Positions 1 to 7,325 of a stretch of DNA of 14,298 nucleotides are shown here, piece by piece. The stretch covers positions 1 through 14,298 of the forward strand of contig JAHFOW010000068.1 in the NCBI GenBank assembly GCA_023261465.1, in the 5' to 3' direction. A model generated the notes under the pieces. That model worked only from the letters and a program-made list of their open reading frames with translations. It was not told where the DNA came from and did no database searches. The stretch is from Planctomycetota bacterium (GTDB taxonomy: Bacteria; Planctomycetota; Brocadiia; Brocadiales; Brocadiaceae). The position numbers and the translations under genes are program-made. Each line of letters begins with the position of its first letter. Positions within the stretch are counted from its first letter, which is position 1.

Positions 1-1
1 T

Positions 2-406
2 CTGGTGCATGAGAGATATAAGGACTTGACGGAAGTGGAGAAGGCGTTTCGGGGGTGCAAGACAGTGAACCTTGAGGTTCGTCCCGTGTATGTGAGAAAA
101 GAGGAGAGTACACGAGGGCACGTGTTTGTGGTAATGCTTGCGTACATGATAATCCGAAGACTACGGCAGGCGTGGGCCGGTTTTGATCTGACGGTAGAGG
201 GCGGTCTCGAACAATTGGCAACCCTATGTTCCATGGAAGTGAAAGTCAAAGGCCAAAAAGCGCGTTGTCAGAGGATACCCCGGCCGAGGCAACAATCACG
301 TGAATTATTAGAGGCTTTACAAATAAAACTACCGGAGGTATTACCAAGCCGGCACATACGGGTAGTCACGGGAAAAAAACTTATCGGTAGACGTAAAAGC
401 CAATAA
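2..406 (+). CDS. IS1634-type transposase, C-terminal end (cut by the left window edge)
   Basis: This reading frame is open from the first bases of the window, so only the last ~134 codons of the gene are visible. The segment YKDLTEVEKAFRGCK near its start, then RPVYVR, a hydrophobic stretch (VFVVMLAYMIIRRL) and an arginine- and lysine-rich tail, match the end of DDE transposases of the IS1634 group of the IS4 superfamily. In that group the final catalytic glutamate lies in the Y-x-x-L-x-x-V-E-x-A-F-R segment, here the E of EVEKAF. The ending LPEVLPSRHIRVVTGKKL is also typical of the group. The gene ends at TAA 404-406. A terminal inverted repeat could not be recognised in 407-455. The element abuts a Fic gene that has lost its N-terminus, so it may have inserted there. 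Whether the element is intact cannot be judged. Confidence 0.8.
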   Translation: MVHERYKDLTEVEKAFRGCKTVNLEVRPVYVRKEESTRGHVFVVMLAYMIIRRLRQAWAGFDLTVEGGLEQLATLCSMEVKVKGQKARCQRIPRPRQQSRELLEALQIKLPEVLPSRHIRVVTGKKLIGRRKSQ

Positions 407-455
407 ATACAAGGTATTTAAGGCATTTTTGTTTTTTTATTTGGGGTGAACATCC

Positions 456-1119
456 GTTAAAAACCCTGAGGACATCGGTGTTTATAGAAACCGGTAAGTA
501 ATAGTCGGAAATAGACTAACCGGAGTTATCACATTCTACCGCCTGATACTAAAGATGTCCCTGTTCTCATGAAGGAATTTGTCAAATGGCTGAACAGCAA
601 AGATGCCTCGGAAACGAATCCGGCGCTCACGGCTGGTATAAGTCATTATGAGTTTGTAAGATCCATCCTTTTATAGATGGAAATGGACGAGTAGCAAGGG
701 CATTGGCAAGCCTTATACTCTATTTAAGAGGGTTTGACACAAAAAGTTTCTTTGCCCTCGATGATTATTATGACAGCGACAGACCGTCATACTACAAGGC
801 GCTCCAAAGCGTGGACTAAAAAACGTTGGATATAACGGAATGGCTGGAATACTTTACCTATGGAGTGGCCTTGCAGATAGAGAAAGTAAAGGAAAGATTT
901 CTATCCCTGAGCAGTGACCTCAAACGGAAGCGATTGACCGAGAGGCAGATGAGGATTGTGGAGAGAATAAACAATTATGGATATATCACAAATAAAACGA
1001 TCCGGGAGATGTTCAATCTTTCCGATGAGGGAGCGCTAAACGAAATTAAAAAACTCTTATCTCTTGGGGTTATAAGGTCAGAAGGCGGATGGCGTAATAT
1101 CAGGTATCTTCTTGCCTGA
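456..1119 (+). pseudogene. Fic-family adenylyltransferase (AMPylation) pseudogene
   Basis: A Fic/DOC gene can be read only by changing frame. The first part (456-533) gives VKNPEDIGVYRNR, a TAA stop at 495-497 where the family has glutamine, then VIVGNRLTGVI. A frameshift near 530 leads to HILPPDTKDVPVLMKEFVKWL (530-660). A one-base loss near 659-661 leads to the catalytic loop HPFIDGNGRVAR (664-699), the Fic motif H-x-F-x-D-G-N-G-R with its catalytic histidine. The frame continues through DDYYDSDRPSYYKALQSVD to a TAA stop at 817-819. After that stop come DITEWLEYF and a winged-helix-like C-terminal domain (about 935-1119, LTERQMRIVERIN to RYLLA). The N-terminal ~100 residues are absent and transposase sequence lies upstream. 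The 97-codon tail starting at TTG 826 is open but is only the C-terminal remnant. Active Fic enzymes transfer AMP to target hydroxyls; this copy should be dead. Confidence 0.85.
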
Positions 1120-1342
1120 GTTGGCGATTAGGTTGGCGATTATAAAAAACTATAAATATCAACTATGGAGAGTTTGAATTAACAAGATGAATTGAGTTCT
1201 ATTTGTGCCTGGTGCTAATATCTTGAACGGCTTAACGCCTCAATGTTTTTTGGCAACAGGACGTCTCATGATAGTACATTTTAAAAGCTTAGCTAAGGAC
1301 GCAGTCATAACTGTTAGTGCAACTTCAAAGTTTTGATTTCTT

Positions 1343-1348
1343 AAGGAG
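1343..1348 (+). promoter_or_regulatory. Ribosome binding site that sets the start of the DUF1566 gene
   Basis: AAGGAG lies seven bases before ATG 1356-1358. The frame is open further upstream to a GTG at 1317, but that position lacks such a site and its extension would precede the signal peptide, so ATG 1356 is the likely start. Confidence 0.75.
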
Positions 1349-1355
1349 TTTCTAC

Positions 1356-2066
1356 ATGGTTTTTTTACGTTTTTGTACAGTAATTATTGGCCTGATTATA
1401 CTCGCCCCTTTTTTGGCCTACTCCGGGACTCTTGACTATCCAAGTGTTTCCACTGCCGAGGTTAAGGGTAAAACCTTCCTGGAGCTAAACAGCGCCGACA
1501 GATGGGGATTCATTACAGGAACCCAAGCTCAGAACAAAGTTCAGGGTTCGTCACAAAAGACCGACCAAGCTATTTCTTGTGTGACAAAGGATAACGCGAA
1601 TTCGAATAAAGGGGTAGCCTCGCCCAGCCCCCGCTTTACGGATAATCGTAACGGTACGGTAACAGACAACCTTACTGGATTGATATGGTTGCAGAATGCC
1701 AATGTCGCGGGAGCAAGAGTATGGGCAGATGCCCTGACTGATGTGGAAAACCTGAATAGCGATGGAACGATGAATGGAACTTCTGCTAATGATACGAGCA
1801 ACGGTGGCAGTCACCAAAAAGACTGGCGTCTGCCAAATATAAATGAGTTATCAAGCCTGACTGATTCAAGTAATAACAATCCGGCCCTTCCATCGGGTTA
1901 CTCCCGTTTCTTTATCGGCGTGCAGTCGGACGGCTACTGGTCGAGTGACACCCTCAAGGGTGGTATTGCCTATGCGTGGCTCGTGAACTTGAGCGATAAT
2001 GGCATTATGGACACTGCCCATAAGACCGAATCTTACTGTGTATGGCCTGTTCGCGCAGGAAAATAG
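1356..2066 (+). CDS. Secreted DUF1566 (Lcl C-terminal domain) protein
   Basis: The protein has 236 residues. Residues 1-23 form a signal peptide: arginine at position 5, a hydrophobic core VIIGLIILAPFLAYS, and probable cleavage around AYS-G, so it should be exported. A spacer of ~75 polar residues follows, then the DUF1566/Lcl domain: RFTDNRNGTVTDNLTGLIWLQ, the central WRLPNINELSSL, then YWSSD, and the closing C-V-W-P-V-R. These are the family hallmarks. The domain is found in surface and extracellular proteins (including Legionella Lcl, a glycosaminoglycan-binding adhesin); a binding role here is inference. No transmembrane segment, PEP-CTERM or LPXTG anchor is present. It is a single-gene unit, convergent with the radical SAM gene 39 bp away. 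The 236 bp upstream hold a small direct repeat (11 bp at 1120-1130 and 1132-1142) but no recognisable riboswitch. Confidence 0.85.
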   Translation: MVFLRFCTVIIGLIILAPFLAYSGTLDYPSVSTAEVKGKTFLELNSADRWGFITGTQAQNKVQGSSQKTDQAISCVTKDNANSNKGVASPSPRFTDNRNGTVTDNLTGLIWLQNANVAGARVWADALTDVENLNSDGTMNGTSANDTSNGGSHQKDWRLPNINELSSLTDSSNNNPALPSGYSRFFIGVQSDGYWSSDTLKGGIAYAWLVNLSDNGIMDTAHKTESYCVWPVRAGK

Positions 2067-2105
2067 ATTCTTTGCTACTTTGGGGGATAAATATTTGCAA
2101 TTAAA

Positions 2106-5039
2106 TTATAAGAACATTTGATCTTTTAAATCGATGCTGCACGTAAGGCAGGTTTGTTCTGATAGGGGTTGTCCAAAAAGAAGTGTTTCATCTCTATAAT
2201 CATTGCACGAGACGCATCGTAAACGTTTTTGTACAACAGGATTTTTTCCATAGTATCCCAGGGTTTCTATATTCGTGCGAACGATTTCCTTCCTCCGCTC
2301 AAATCCGTAACAGGCTTCGAGAAATGAGTGGATATCAAACCGTGTTGATGCAATCAGCACAATCGAAACTGTTGCCTCTGATTCATCGTTTAGCTTAGTT
2401 CTGTCAATTCTTGCATAAATTATTACCACATTTTTTTTGTTTTTTGCATCCACCTTGTATATCGTTCTGTCATTTCTTTTTAATAAGGTATGTTTGACAT
2501 AGTTTGCGTGAAGGTATTCTCCCAATTTTTTTTCTATATAAGACGCGGTAAATATTTTGGCAAAAGACACCCGGTAGAAGATATATTTCACATCGGGAGG
2601 ATTATGCGGGTCGGTGAATTCTTTGATTTGAAATCCCCGACAATGCTGTTGTATACGTCCGATGTTTTGTATAAGCGCTTCATGGCTTAAGAGCGTTTCT
2701 GTTGTATCGTTTAAGAGAAACACAAGGTCATAGACATTGATACCATAGGTTAGGTCTGTTGTGGGTTTGTCTGTCACTATTTCTCTTAAATGTCCTGATA
2801 ATGAATAATAATATGGCGTTATTTCAGGCATTGCCAGCATGAGTGCGCGAGCAATGGCATTTCCCATAAATCGTTTCGGGACTAAACGCATGGATGCATC
2901 AATTTCAACAACCGTCCGCACCCTCATTCTCTTCTGTTTCATTGTTGTAATACGATTGAGTTCTTCGAGGAGGAATGGCGGCGAAATTTTGTGTTGTGTG
3001 ATCTTTTTTATATGGGCGCCCGATGGACATGCGCCGCAGCCAAGACAGTTCGCATCCACATCAGGACGGCCGAGGCAGTATTCACGTTCCATAAACCGGG
3101 TTGATCGCTCGTATTCATCCCACAAGAATTTCTTCGAAATACCCGTGTCGATGTCGTCCCAGGGGAATATGTGGCCTTCTTCCTTGGCGCAAAAATAGCG
3201 CTCTTCAGATAACCCCAATTCCGTTAAATAGGCACGCCAGTTCTTTACAACCTGCTTTGGCACACCATTATAATAAACAAAATCGTCTGTGATTGATGAA
3301 CGAATAAGGGCCGGGGTTAATCGCCGGTCGCCCATGGCCAGTAATTGCATGAGCCATGTTTCTTCATGAGCAGCGCTTTCACGGAATTCCATACCATGAA
3401 ACTTGCAGATACGTTCAATTTCCCTGATTGTCCACTTGTTGTCTTCCCGGGCTGTTATACACCCGTGAAATTGCAGAGGGGTGTGAGGCGGATAGTAAAG
3501 CGGCGTCAAACTAAAGATGATGCGTACCTTGCTATCCGACATACTTTTTAAATCTGCCAGACGTTTTACAAAGTTTCCAAATTCCAAAAAATCACTATCC
3601 TGTTCTAATCCTGTGTTGATGAGAAAGACCTTTAGTTCCCTGATACCTCTTTCAAACAAGAATTCACATGCCGTGTAAATTTGTTCTTCGGTAAGATTTT
3701 TGTGCAGACACCTCCGTAATCGTTCACTGATACCTTCCATCCCGCAGCTTACGGTTGTCTTTCCAATGATTTGCTGTACTTCCGCAAGGAACCGGTCTGT
3801 TGAGAGGAGATCGAATCGCTGACTTTTCAAACTGATGTTGGCTATTTCTTTATAGAAAGATAAGATCAGGGGGTAGAGTTCTGCATGGGTATTAAAATTA
3901 AAGCTCAGGAGATTGATCGTGTCAAGGCCCTGACGCGCCTTTGCCTTTCTCAAACCTTCCAAAAGTTTTTCTAACGATCGCTCACGATATGGTTTCCGCT
4001 CCCAGCTTTCGGCGCAGAATGAACAAAAACAGGGGCATCCGTTGCTAATCTGAAGAGTTCCTACACCCAGATTTTCCGCTTCATACCAGAGAGGTCCTGA
4101 TTCGAGTGTCCTCACCTTGTCAAGGTCGTACACAACTGCGCTTTTTACCGGATGCGCTACGTACGGTTCTGTCGGCACAATTTCTACCAGACCTGCATCA
4201 CGTTGTTCATTATTTTCTTCCAAAGACAGTTCCCCTTTTTCAAGGAGGGATTCTGAGGGATTCGGCGCAGTACTGTGCTTGTGGTGATTTATATTGTGTG
4301 CAACCGTTCTATACCGATGCTCATATTTGTCCGGCTCGTAGAATCCATCCACCTTTCCATGACATTCACGCAGGATTTCTGTTTTACTGCAACCGGACAA
4401 CTTCCCTTTTTTTACAATCTCCAGGAATTGCTTTATGGCATATTCCCCCTCGCCAATAAATACGGCATCTACAAGGCCATAATTATCTTCAAATCCTTGT
4501 TCTCTTATGGGGCCATGTAATACCGAGGTAACTGCCGCACTGGCGCCCCCAAGAATAACCAGAGGGACATCGGGACGTTTCATCCGTTCAGTCTTAAAGA
4601 GTGGGATACCTGAATAATGTAATAATTTAGGCAGGTTTAACAATTCAAGGATGAAGGAGTTGCTGATACCCAGCACATCGAATGTACACGGCGGTTCTTT
4701 TGTGGTTGTGCCTACCCAGAGGGGAATCTTTGATGCAGTCATTACTTCCATATCTTTGGGTGGGGGGAGAAAGGCAAAATCGGTAAACATACCTTCGACC
4801 TCCTGAGCAATCTGGGCTACGAGCGAATGGGAAATGGAAGGTGTTACATCACGGTAGGTGGATAATCTGCAGATCAGAAATCGCACCTTCGCCAGGGCAA
4901 ACAAGGCTGGATCCATGGTGTTGGGTTCTCCTCCCTTTAGCCACAATCCAGCCAGAGAGAGTAAATGGTAATGCTTTTCGTACCACTGCCTGATATCTTG
5001 CGAGGATATGAGACAATCATAGGAGTTAGATTTAAACAT
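2106..5039 (-). CDS. Large radical SAM protein with B12-binding-like N-terminus and two extra Cys clusters
   Basis: The protein has 977 residues. Residues ~85-215 resemble a cobalamin-binding-like Rossmann domain of B12-type radical SAM proteins (FDVLGISNSF, PLVILGGASA, VDAVFIGEGE) but lack the D-x-H-x-x-G cobalamin-ligand motif. Residues 220-315 are a polar linker. The radical SAM core starts at ~320, with the cluster cysteines C335, C339 and C342 (C-x3-C-x2-C, GCPCFCSFC). After the core comes a second cluster, C655-x9-C665-x2-C668-x2-C671, and at the very end C942-x2-C945 and C964-x2-C967, which look like a zinc ribbon. The domain order recalls a family of uncharacterised fused radical SAM proteins (N-terminal B12-like domain, extra C-terminal domain), but the C-terminal ~270 residues (700-977) match nothing I can name. 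The substrate is unknown. No good ribosome binding site precedes ATG 5037-5039. The gene stands alone between repeat-bearing DNA and the convergent DUF1566 gene. Confidence 0.8.
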   Translation of the reverse strand: MFKSNSYDCLISSQDIRQWYEKHYHLLSLAGLWLKGGEPNTMDPALFALAKVRFLICRLSTYRDVTPSISHSLVAQIAQEVEGMFTDFAFLPPPKDMEVMTASKIPLWVGTTTKEPPCTFDVLGISNSFILELLNLPKLLHYSGIPLFKTERMKRPDVPLVILGGASAAVTSVLHGPIREQGFEDNYGLVDAVFIGEGEYAIKQFLEIVKKGKLSGCSKTEILRECHGKVDGFYEPDKYEHRYRTVAHNINHHKHSTAPNPSESLLEKGELSLEENNEQRDAGLVEIVPTEPYVAHPVKSAVVYDLDKVRTLESGPLWYEAENLGVGTLQISNGCPCFCSFCAESWERKPYRERSLEKLLEGLRKAKARQGLDTINLLSFNFNTHAELYPLILSFYKEIANISLKSQRFDLLSTDRFLAEVQQIIGKTTVSCGMEGISERLRRCLHKNLTEEQIYTACEFLFERGIRELKVFLINTGLEQDSDFLEFGNFVKRLADLKSMSDSKVRIIFSLTPLYYPPHTPLQFHGCITAREDNKWTIREIERICKFHGMEFRESAAHEETWLMQLLAMGDRRLTPALIRSSITDDFVYYNGVPKQVVKNWRAYLTELGLSEERYFCAKEEGHIFPWDDIDTGISKKFLWDEYERSTRFMEREYCLGRPDVDANCLGCGACPSGAHIKKITQHKISPPFLLEELNRITTMKQKRMRVRTVVEIDASMRLVPKRFMGNAIARALMLAMPEITPYYYSLSGHLREIVTDKPTTDLTYGINVYDLVFLLNDTTETLLSHEALIQNIGRIQQHCRGFQIKEFTDPHNPPDVKYIFYRVSFAKIFTASYIEKKLGEYLHANYVKHTLLKRNDRTIYKVDAKNKKNVVIIYARIDRTKLNDESEATVSIVLIASTRFDIHSFLEACYGFERRKEIVRTNIETLGYYGKNPVVQKRLRCVSCNDYRDETLLFGQPLSEQTCLTCSIDLKDQMFL
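4231..4263. repeat. Palindromic repeat-like sequence inside the radical SAM gene
   Basis: The stretch TCCCCTTTTTCAAGGAGGGA (4231-4250) can fold as a near-perfect hairpin (TCCCC-TTT against AAGGAGGGA) and is followed by a second GAGGGAT. It closely resembles the widespread CCCCTTTTTCAAGGGGGA-type intergenic repeats of bacteria. It lies in frame and encodes about residues 261-271 (SESLLEKGEL) of the polar linker between the N-terminal domain and the radical SAM core. Origin from a repeat is inference from base composition and symmetry. Confidence 0.45.
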
Positions 5040-5400
5040 ATAAATATTTTAAAAGATTTAGCCATCATCTGGAGAGTTGCACAGTGACATACCATTACCA
5101 TAGAATGCAAAATGCGCATAGTTTCAAAAACTGCGTTGGCGACCTTACGCGACGTATTTGTTTTTCATGGTTTTTTTCAAAATACAAGCAGAGTTTTATC
5201 AATAAGTGCGTATGACATCTGCCATTTACACTCAAGCTGTATTTCAAAATTGTATTTCTGAGATTTCGCTAAAATTCGGCATGTCCAGGATGGTCGTATA
5301 TAGCCGTGTAGGGTGCATTAGTGAGCAATAGCTCCACACCATACCTTTCGGGGTGCATTTCCACTCACGGTGCGTGATAATCTGAAATCCTTTATTTTTC
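5040..5400. other. 361-bp intergenic stretch with short repeats, no gene recognised
   Basis: No credible gene was found. The left half holds the 46-bp dispersed repeat listed separately. The right half (5308-5375) carries three GGTGC-type words: GGGTGCATT at 5311-5319 and again at 5351-5359, and GGTGCGTG at 5369-5376. These resemble degenerate copies of the GTAGGGTGCATTA-type intergenic repeats known from many bacteria. A 63-codon - strand frame (5244-5435) crosses the end of the neighbouring 64-residue gene, has no ribosome binding site and is rejected. A promoter for the radical SAM gene would be expected here but none stands out. Confidence 0.5.
5095..5140 (+). repeat. 46-bp dispersed repeat, copy 1
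   Basis: This stretch matches 13785-13830 in the same orientation at 40 of 46 positions, with no gap. The core GTTTCAAAAACTGC (5121-5134) is identical in both copies. AGTTTCAAAAACT (5120-5132) can form a short hairpin with a CAA loop. Similarity continues more loosely into the T-rich sequence to about 5165. Both copies lie between genes. Confidence 0.75.
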
Positions 5401-5595
5401 CTAACAATCCCTTTCCTCCTCAAGGTACATTTCAAATCTTTTTATCGCGTTTTCAACACTTCCAAAAACACCTACTAGTTTTTCTTCCCAGTCCGCGTAT
5501 TGTAACCATTTATCTTCCATATAACAATACCATGATTGAAATTTAGGATCTTTTATATAATAGTTTAACTTTTGTTTTGCTGTTAGCTCACTCAT
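5401..5595 (-). CDS. Small hypothetical protein coupled to the winged-helix/HNH nuclease gene
   Basis: This is a 64-residue protein with no family I recognise. A perfect GGAGG (5601-5605) stands five bases before the ATG and overlaps the TAG stop of the upstream nuclease gene (TAGGAGG), so the two genes are almost certainly translated from one mRNA. The sequence is rich in aromatic residues (WYCYMEDKWLQYADWEEK, about residues 22-39) and ends in an acidic helix (RFEMYLEEERDC). There is no signal peptide or membrane segment, so it is presumably cytoplasmic. The strong coupling suggests a function connected with the nuclease, for example a specificity, immunity or regulatory partner; that is inference. 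The alternative is an unrelated passenger gene. Confidence 0.65.
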   Translation of the reverse strand: MSELTAKQKLNYYIKDPKFQSWYCYMEDKWLQYADWEEKLVGVFGSVENAIKRFEMYLEEERDC

Positions 5596-5604
5596 TTTGT
5601 CCTC

Positions 5605-6201
5605 CTATGCTATGCGCGATTCAACTTCACGCGTAAGGATTGTTTTAAGTCTTTGTCTTGTGAAAGAATCAGCAAAATGAGCCATTTTGTGATGATGTGC
5701 ACAGATTACAATCAGATTCCAAATTGCATCTTCCCCGCCTTCGTAAAGGGATATAATATGGTGAACTTCAATATATGGTTCATTGTTAGGTTTCTTAAAG
5801 GTATTCTGACATGTTGGATATAAACAGTATAAACCAAGTTTTTCTTTTGCTTCTTTAACCCATCCTCTGTTTCTTGCATATGTCTCGATTAAATACTCGC
5901 GTTTTTCAGGTGTTTGTATGCTAATCTCCTGTACTTTTTCATCCTCGACTTCCCCCTTTAGGAGTTCAATTCCTTTCAAGGTATATGTGCCGCGGCCATC
6001 AAGAAACTGTATTAAACCATCGTCACGTAAGAGTTGTAATTGCTGCCTCACTTTGGGAAGCAGATGATGATTATCAGGTTTGAATTGTTTAAAGTCATCT
6101 TCGTGAGCAGAATAAAATTCTTGCAATGTAAAGGTTCTTTTGCCCCTCACATTGCAAAACTCAACAACTAACTGGTAAACAAGCTCTTTCCACTTAATCA
6201 T
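5605..6201 (-). CDS. Winged-helix/HNH endonuclease, restriction-enzyme-like
   Basis: The protein has 198 residues. Residues ~1-78 form a winged-helix-like domain: NHHLLPKVRQQLQLLRDDGLI, then a wing ending in GRGTYTL. This resembles the DNA-recognition module of Dam-replacing-type and several type II restriction endonucleases (N-H-N-I-x-x-K-I-R-Q-Q-L-Q). Residues ~120-176 carry an HNH nuclease: C126-x4-C131, the E145-V-H147-H148 strand, N162, and C167-A-H169-H170-H171 with H175. H147/H148, N162 and H171 would be the catalytic and metal ligands. It probably cuts DNA in the cytoplasm. No methyltransferase lies beside it, as a classical restriction system would need; the only coupled gene is the 64-residue protein at 5401-5595. 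The start at ATG 6199-6201 has only a weak upstream GAG. It lies 55 bp after the VanZ-like gene on the same strand and may be read from that operon. Confidence 0.75.
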   Translation of the reverse strand: MIKWKELVYQLVVEFCNVRGKRTFTLQEFYSAHEDDFKQFKPDNHHLLPKVRQQLQLLRDDGLIQFLDGRGTYTLKGIELLKGEVEDEKVQEISIQTPEKREYLIETYARNRGWVKEAKEKLGLYCLYPTCQNTFKKPNNEPYIEVHHIISLYEGGEDAIWNLIVICAHHHKMAHFADSFTRQRLKTILTREVESRIA

Positions 6202-6256
6202 TTGATATTCTCAAAATATTACGACTCTTTGATAAGCTTTAGACGTATCTTTTTCA

Positions 6257-6664
6257 TTAATTCATAGTTGAAACTTCTTCTCTTGTGTGCCGTCTGTTGA
6301 TCAATAGATACCACAAAAATCCCGCAATGATAGCGCCAACAGTATCTGCCGCCCAGTCGAGCACCTCTACCGAACGGTTGGGCGTAAAGAGTTGGTGAAA
6401 TTCATCGGACGCTGCATAGAGGGAAGTAATAGCAATTGCCAGGATAATTTTGTATCTGCTTTTTTTCCAAATCTGCACAGAGGAAAGTGACCAGCACGTT
6501 AAGAAGCTTAAAATACCAAATTCCACAAGGTGAATGAGTTTATCAATATGCGGAGGCAGGGGAACGGAAGATGTGTCTTCCGAAGATACGGCAAATATGG
6601 CACAGGCATAGAAAAGTGTGAGGACACATTTAAGAATCCAGTGTACTTTAATCCTGCAACGCAT
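6257..6664 (-). CDS. VanZ-like membrane protein
   Basis: The protein has 135 residues from ATG 6662-6664, and four membrane segments are visible: ~8-26, ~44-60, ~70-85 and ~104-122. The VanZ-family signature residues are present: D41-K-x-x-H45 with following FGILSF, S-D87-E88-F-H90-Q91, then R97 and D103-W-x-x-D107. VanZ-family proteins are small inner-membrane proteins; VanZ itself gives low-level teicoplanin resistance, but most members have no known role and resistance should not be assumed. An earlier ATG at 6707-6709 would add 15 residues inside the upstream gene; AGGG six bases before ATG 6664 favours the shorter form. The start overlaps the NYN gene by 17 bp, which points to translational coupling in a pyrC-NYN-VanZ operon. 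Confidence 0.8.
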   Translation of the reverse strand: MRCRIKVHWILKCVLTLFYACAIFAVSSEDTSSVPLPPHIDKLIHLVEFGILSFLTCWSLSSVQIWKKSRYKIILAIAITSLYAASDEFHQLFTPNRSVEVLDWAADTVGAIIAGFLWYLLINRRHTREEVSTMN

Positions 6665-7325
6665 CCTTTTCCCTTTCTGTAAAAAAACGAACCCAGTATT
6701 GTACTTCATCTGGAGGTGTGCCCTTATATTTATACATTGGCTCTTCGGGGCTTTTTGATGATTCCTTTTTCTCCTTCTTTATGGGGAGGATCGTGGTATT
6801 TTTTGCGTCGGGTTTTGACTCTTCGACGGGAATGTTTTTAAAGACGTCCTTCCAGTATTGCGCATCGTGTTCTGATGGGCCACGCTCTTTACTCTCTGGT
6901 TCGTCTGATGGTTTTTTCTTCTCTTTGTTCAGCATCACCACAATCTCATTATACAGAACCTTCGGTTCAATAACCTGACAGCCGCATCTTTTGACATGTC
7001 TTTTAATATCGTTGTCATAGGTTACAATATACACATCCTGCGGGTTCTGGCAGAGATTGGTAATATTTTTTATCTCGGTATCCGCACTTATGCCTGATTT
7101 TGAATAAATTACCATAATACCTGAACAGGTTTGCTTTTTGGGAAAGATGGAGCCAGTTTGGTTACCGTCAAACACAAGGATTATATCATAATGCTTCTTT
7201 TCTCTATATTGTGAAAGTAAAGATATCACATGGTCACGCACGGGCTCGATACGTTTTATTCCAACATATTTCTCCAGTTCGGATACTGTAAATATAAAAT
7301 TGTAACCGTCAACAATAATTAACAT
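6648..7325 (-). CDS. NYN-domain (YacP/Rae1-like) ribonuclease with a C-terminal repeated QYW motif
   Basis: The protein has 225 residues. The NYN domain (PIN-like fold) covers ~1-132: the opening IIVDGYNF with D6 and N9, VFDG with D53, SGISADTEI with D82 and E84, and VTYDNDIK with D104 and D106. This is the acidic set expected of a metal-dependent RNase like Bacillus Rae1/YacP. A charged, probably disordered tail follows (133-225). It holds two copies of one motif, DAQYWKDVF (154-162) and EVQYWVRFF (207-215), a possible short docking element. The start ATG overlaps the pyrC stop region by 7 bp (ATGTTAA) and the gene's end overlaps the VanZ-like gene by 17 bp, so the three should be co-translated. 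In Bacillus, Rae1 cuts mRNA at the ribosome; the role here is inferred from the family. Confidence 0.85.
   Translation of the reverse strand: MLIIVDGYNFIFTVSELEKYVGIKRIEPVRDHVISLLSQYREKKHYDIILVFDGNQTGSIFPKKQTCSGIMVIYSKSGISADTEIKNITNLCQNPQDVYIVTYDNDIKRHVKRCGCQVIEPKVLYNEIVVMLNKEKKKPSDEPESKERGPSEHDAQYWKDVFKNIPVEESKPDAKNTTILPIKKEKKESSKSPEEPMYKYKGTPPDEVQYWVRFFTEREKDALQD

Noticed and set aside
1120..1355. Possible c-di-GMP riboswitch upstream of the DUF1566 gene (GGACGCAG and related words)
   Set aside because: The conserved core and the tetraloop-receptor pattern of GEMM-I are not present; only short words resemble it.
2183..3551. Several + strand frames of 60-120 codons
   Set aside because: They lie wholly inside the radical SAM gene on the other strand, have no ribosome binding sites and no family resemblance.
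5244..5435. 63-codon - strand frame overlapping the 64-residue gene
   Set aside because: No ribosome binding site; it runs through the GGTGC-type intergenic repeats and has no protein-like pattern.
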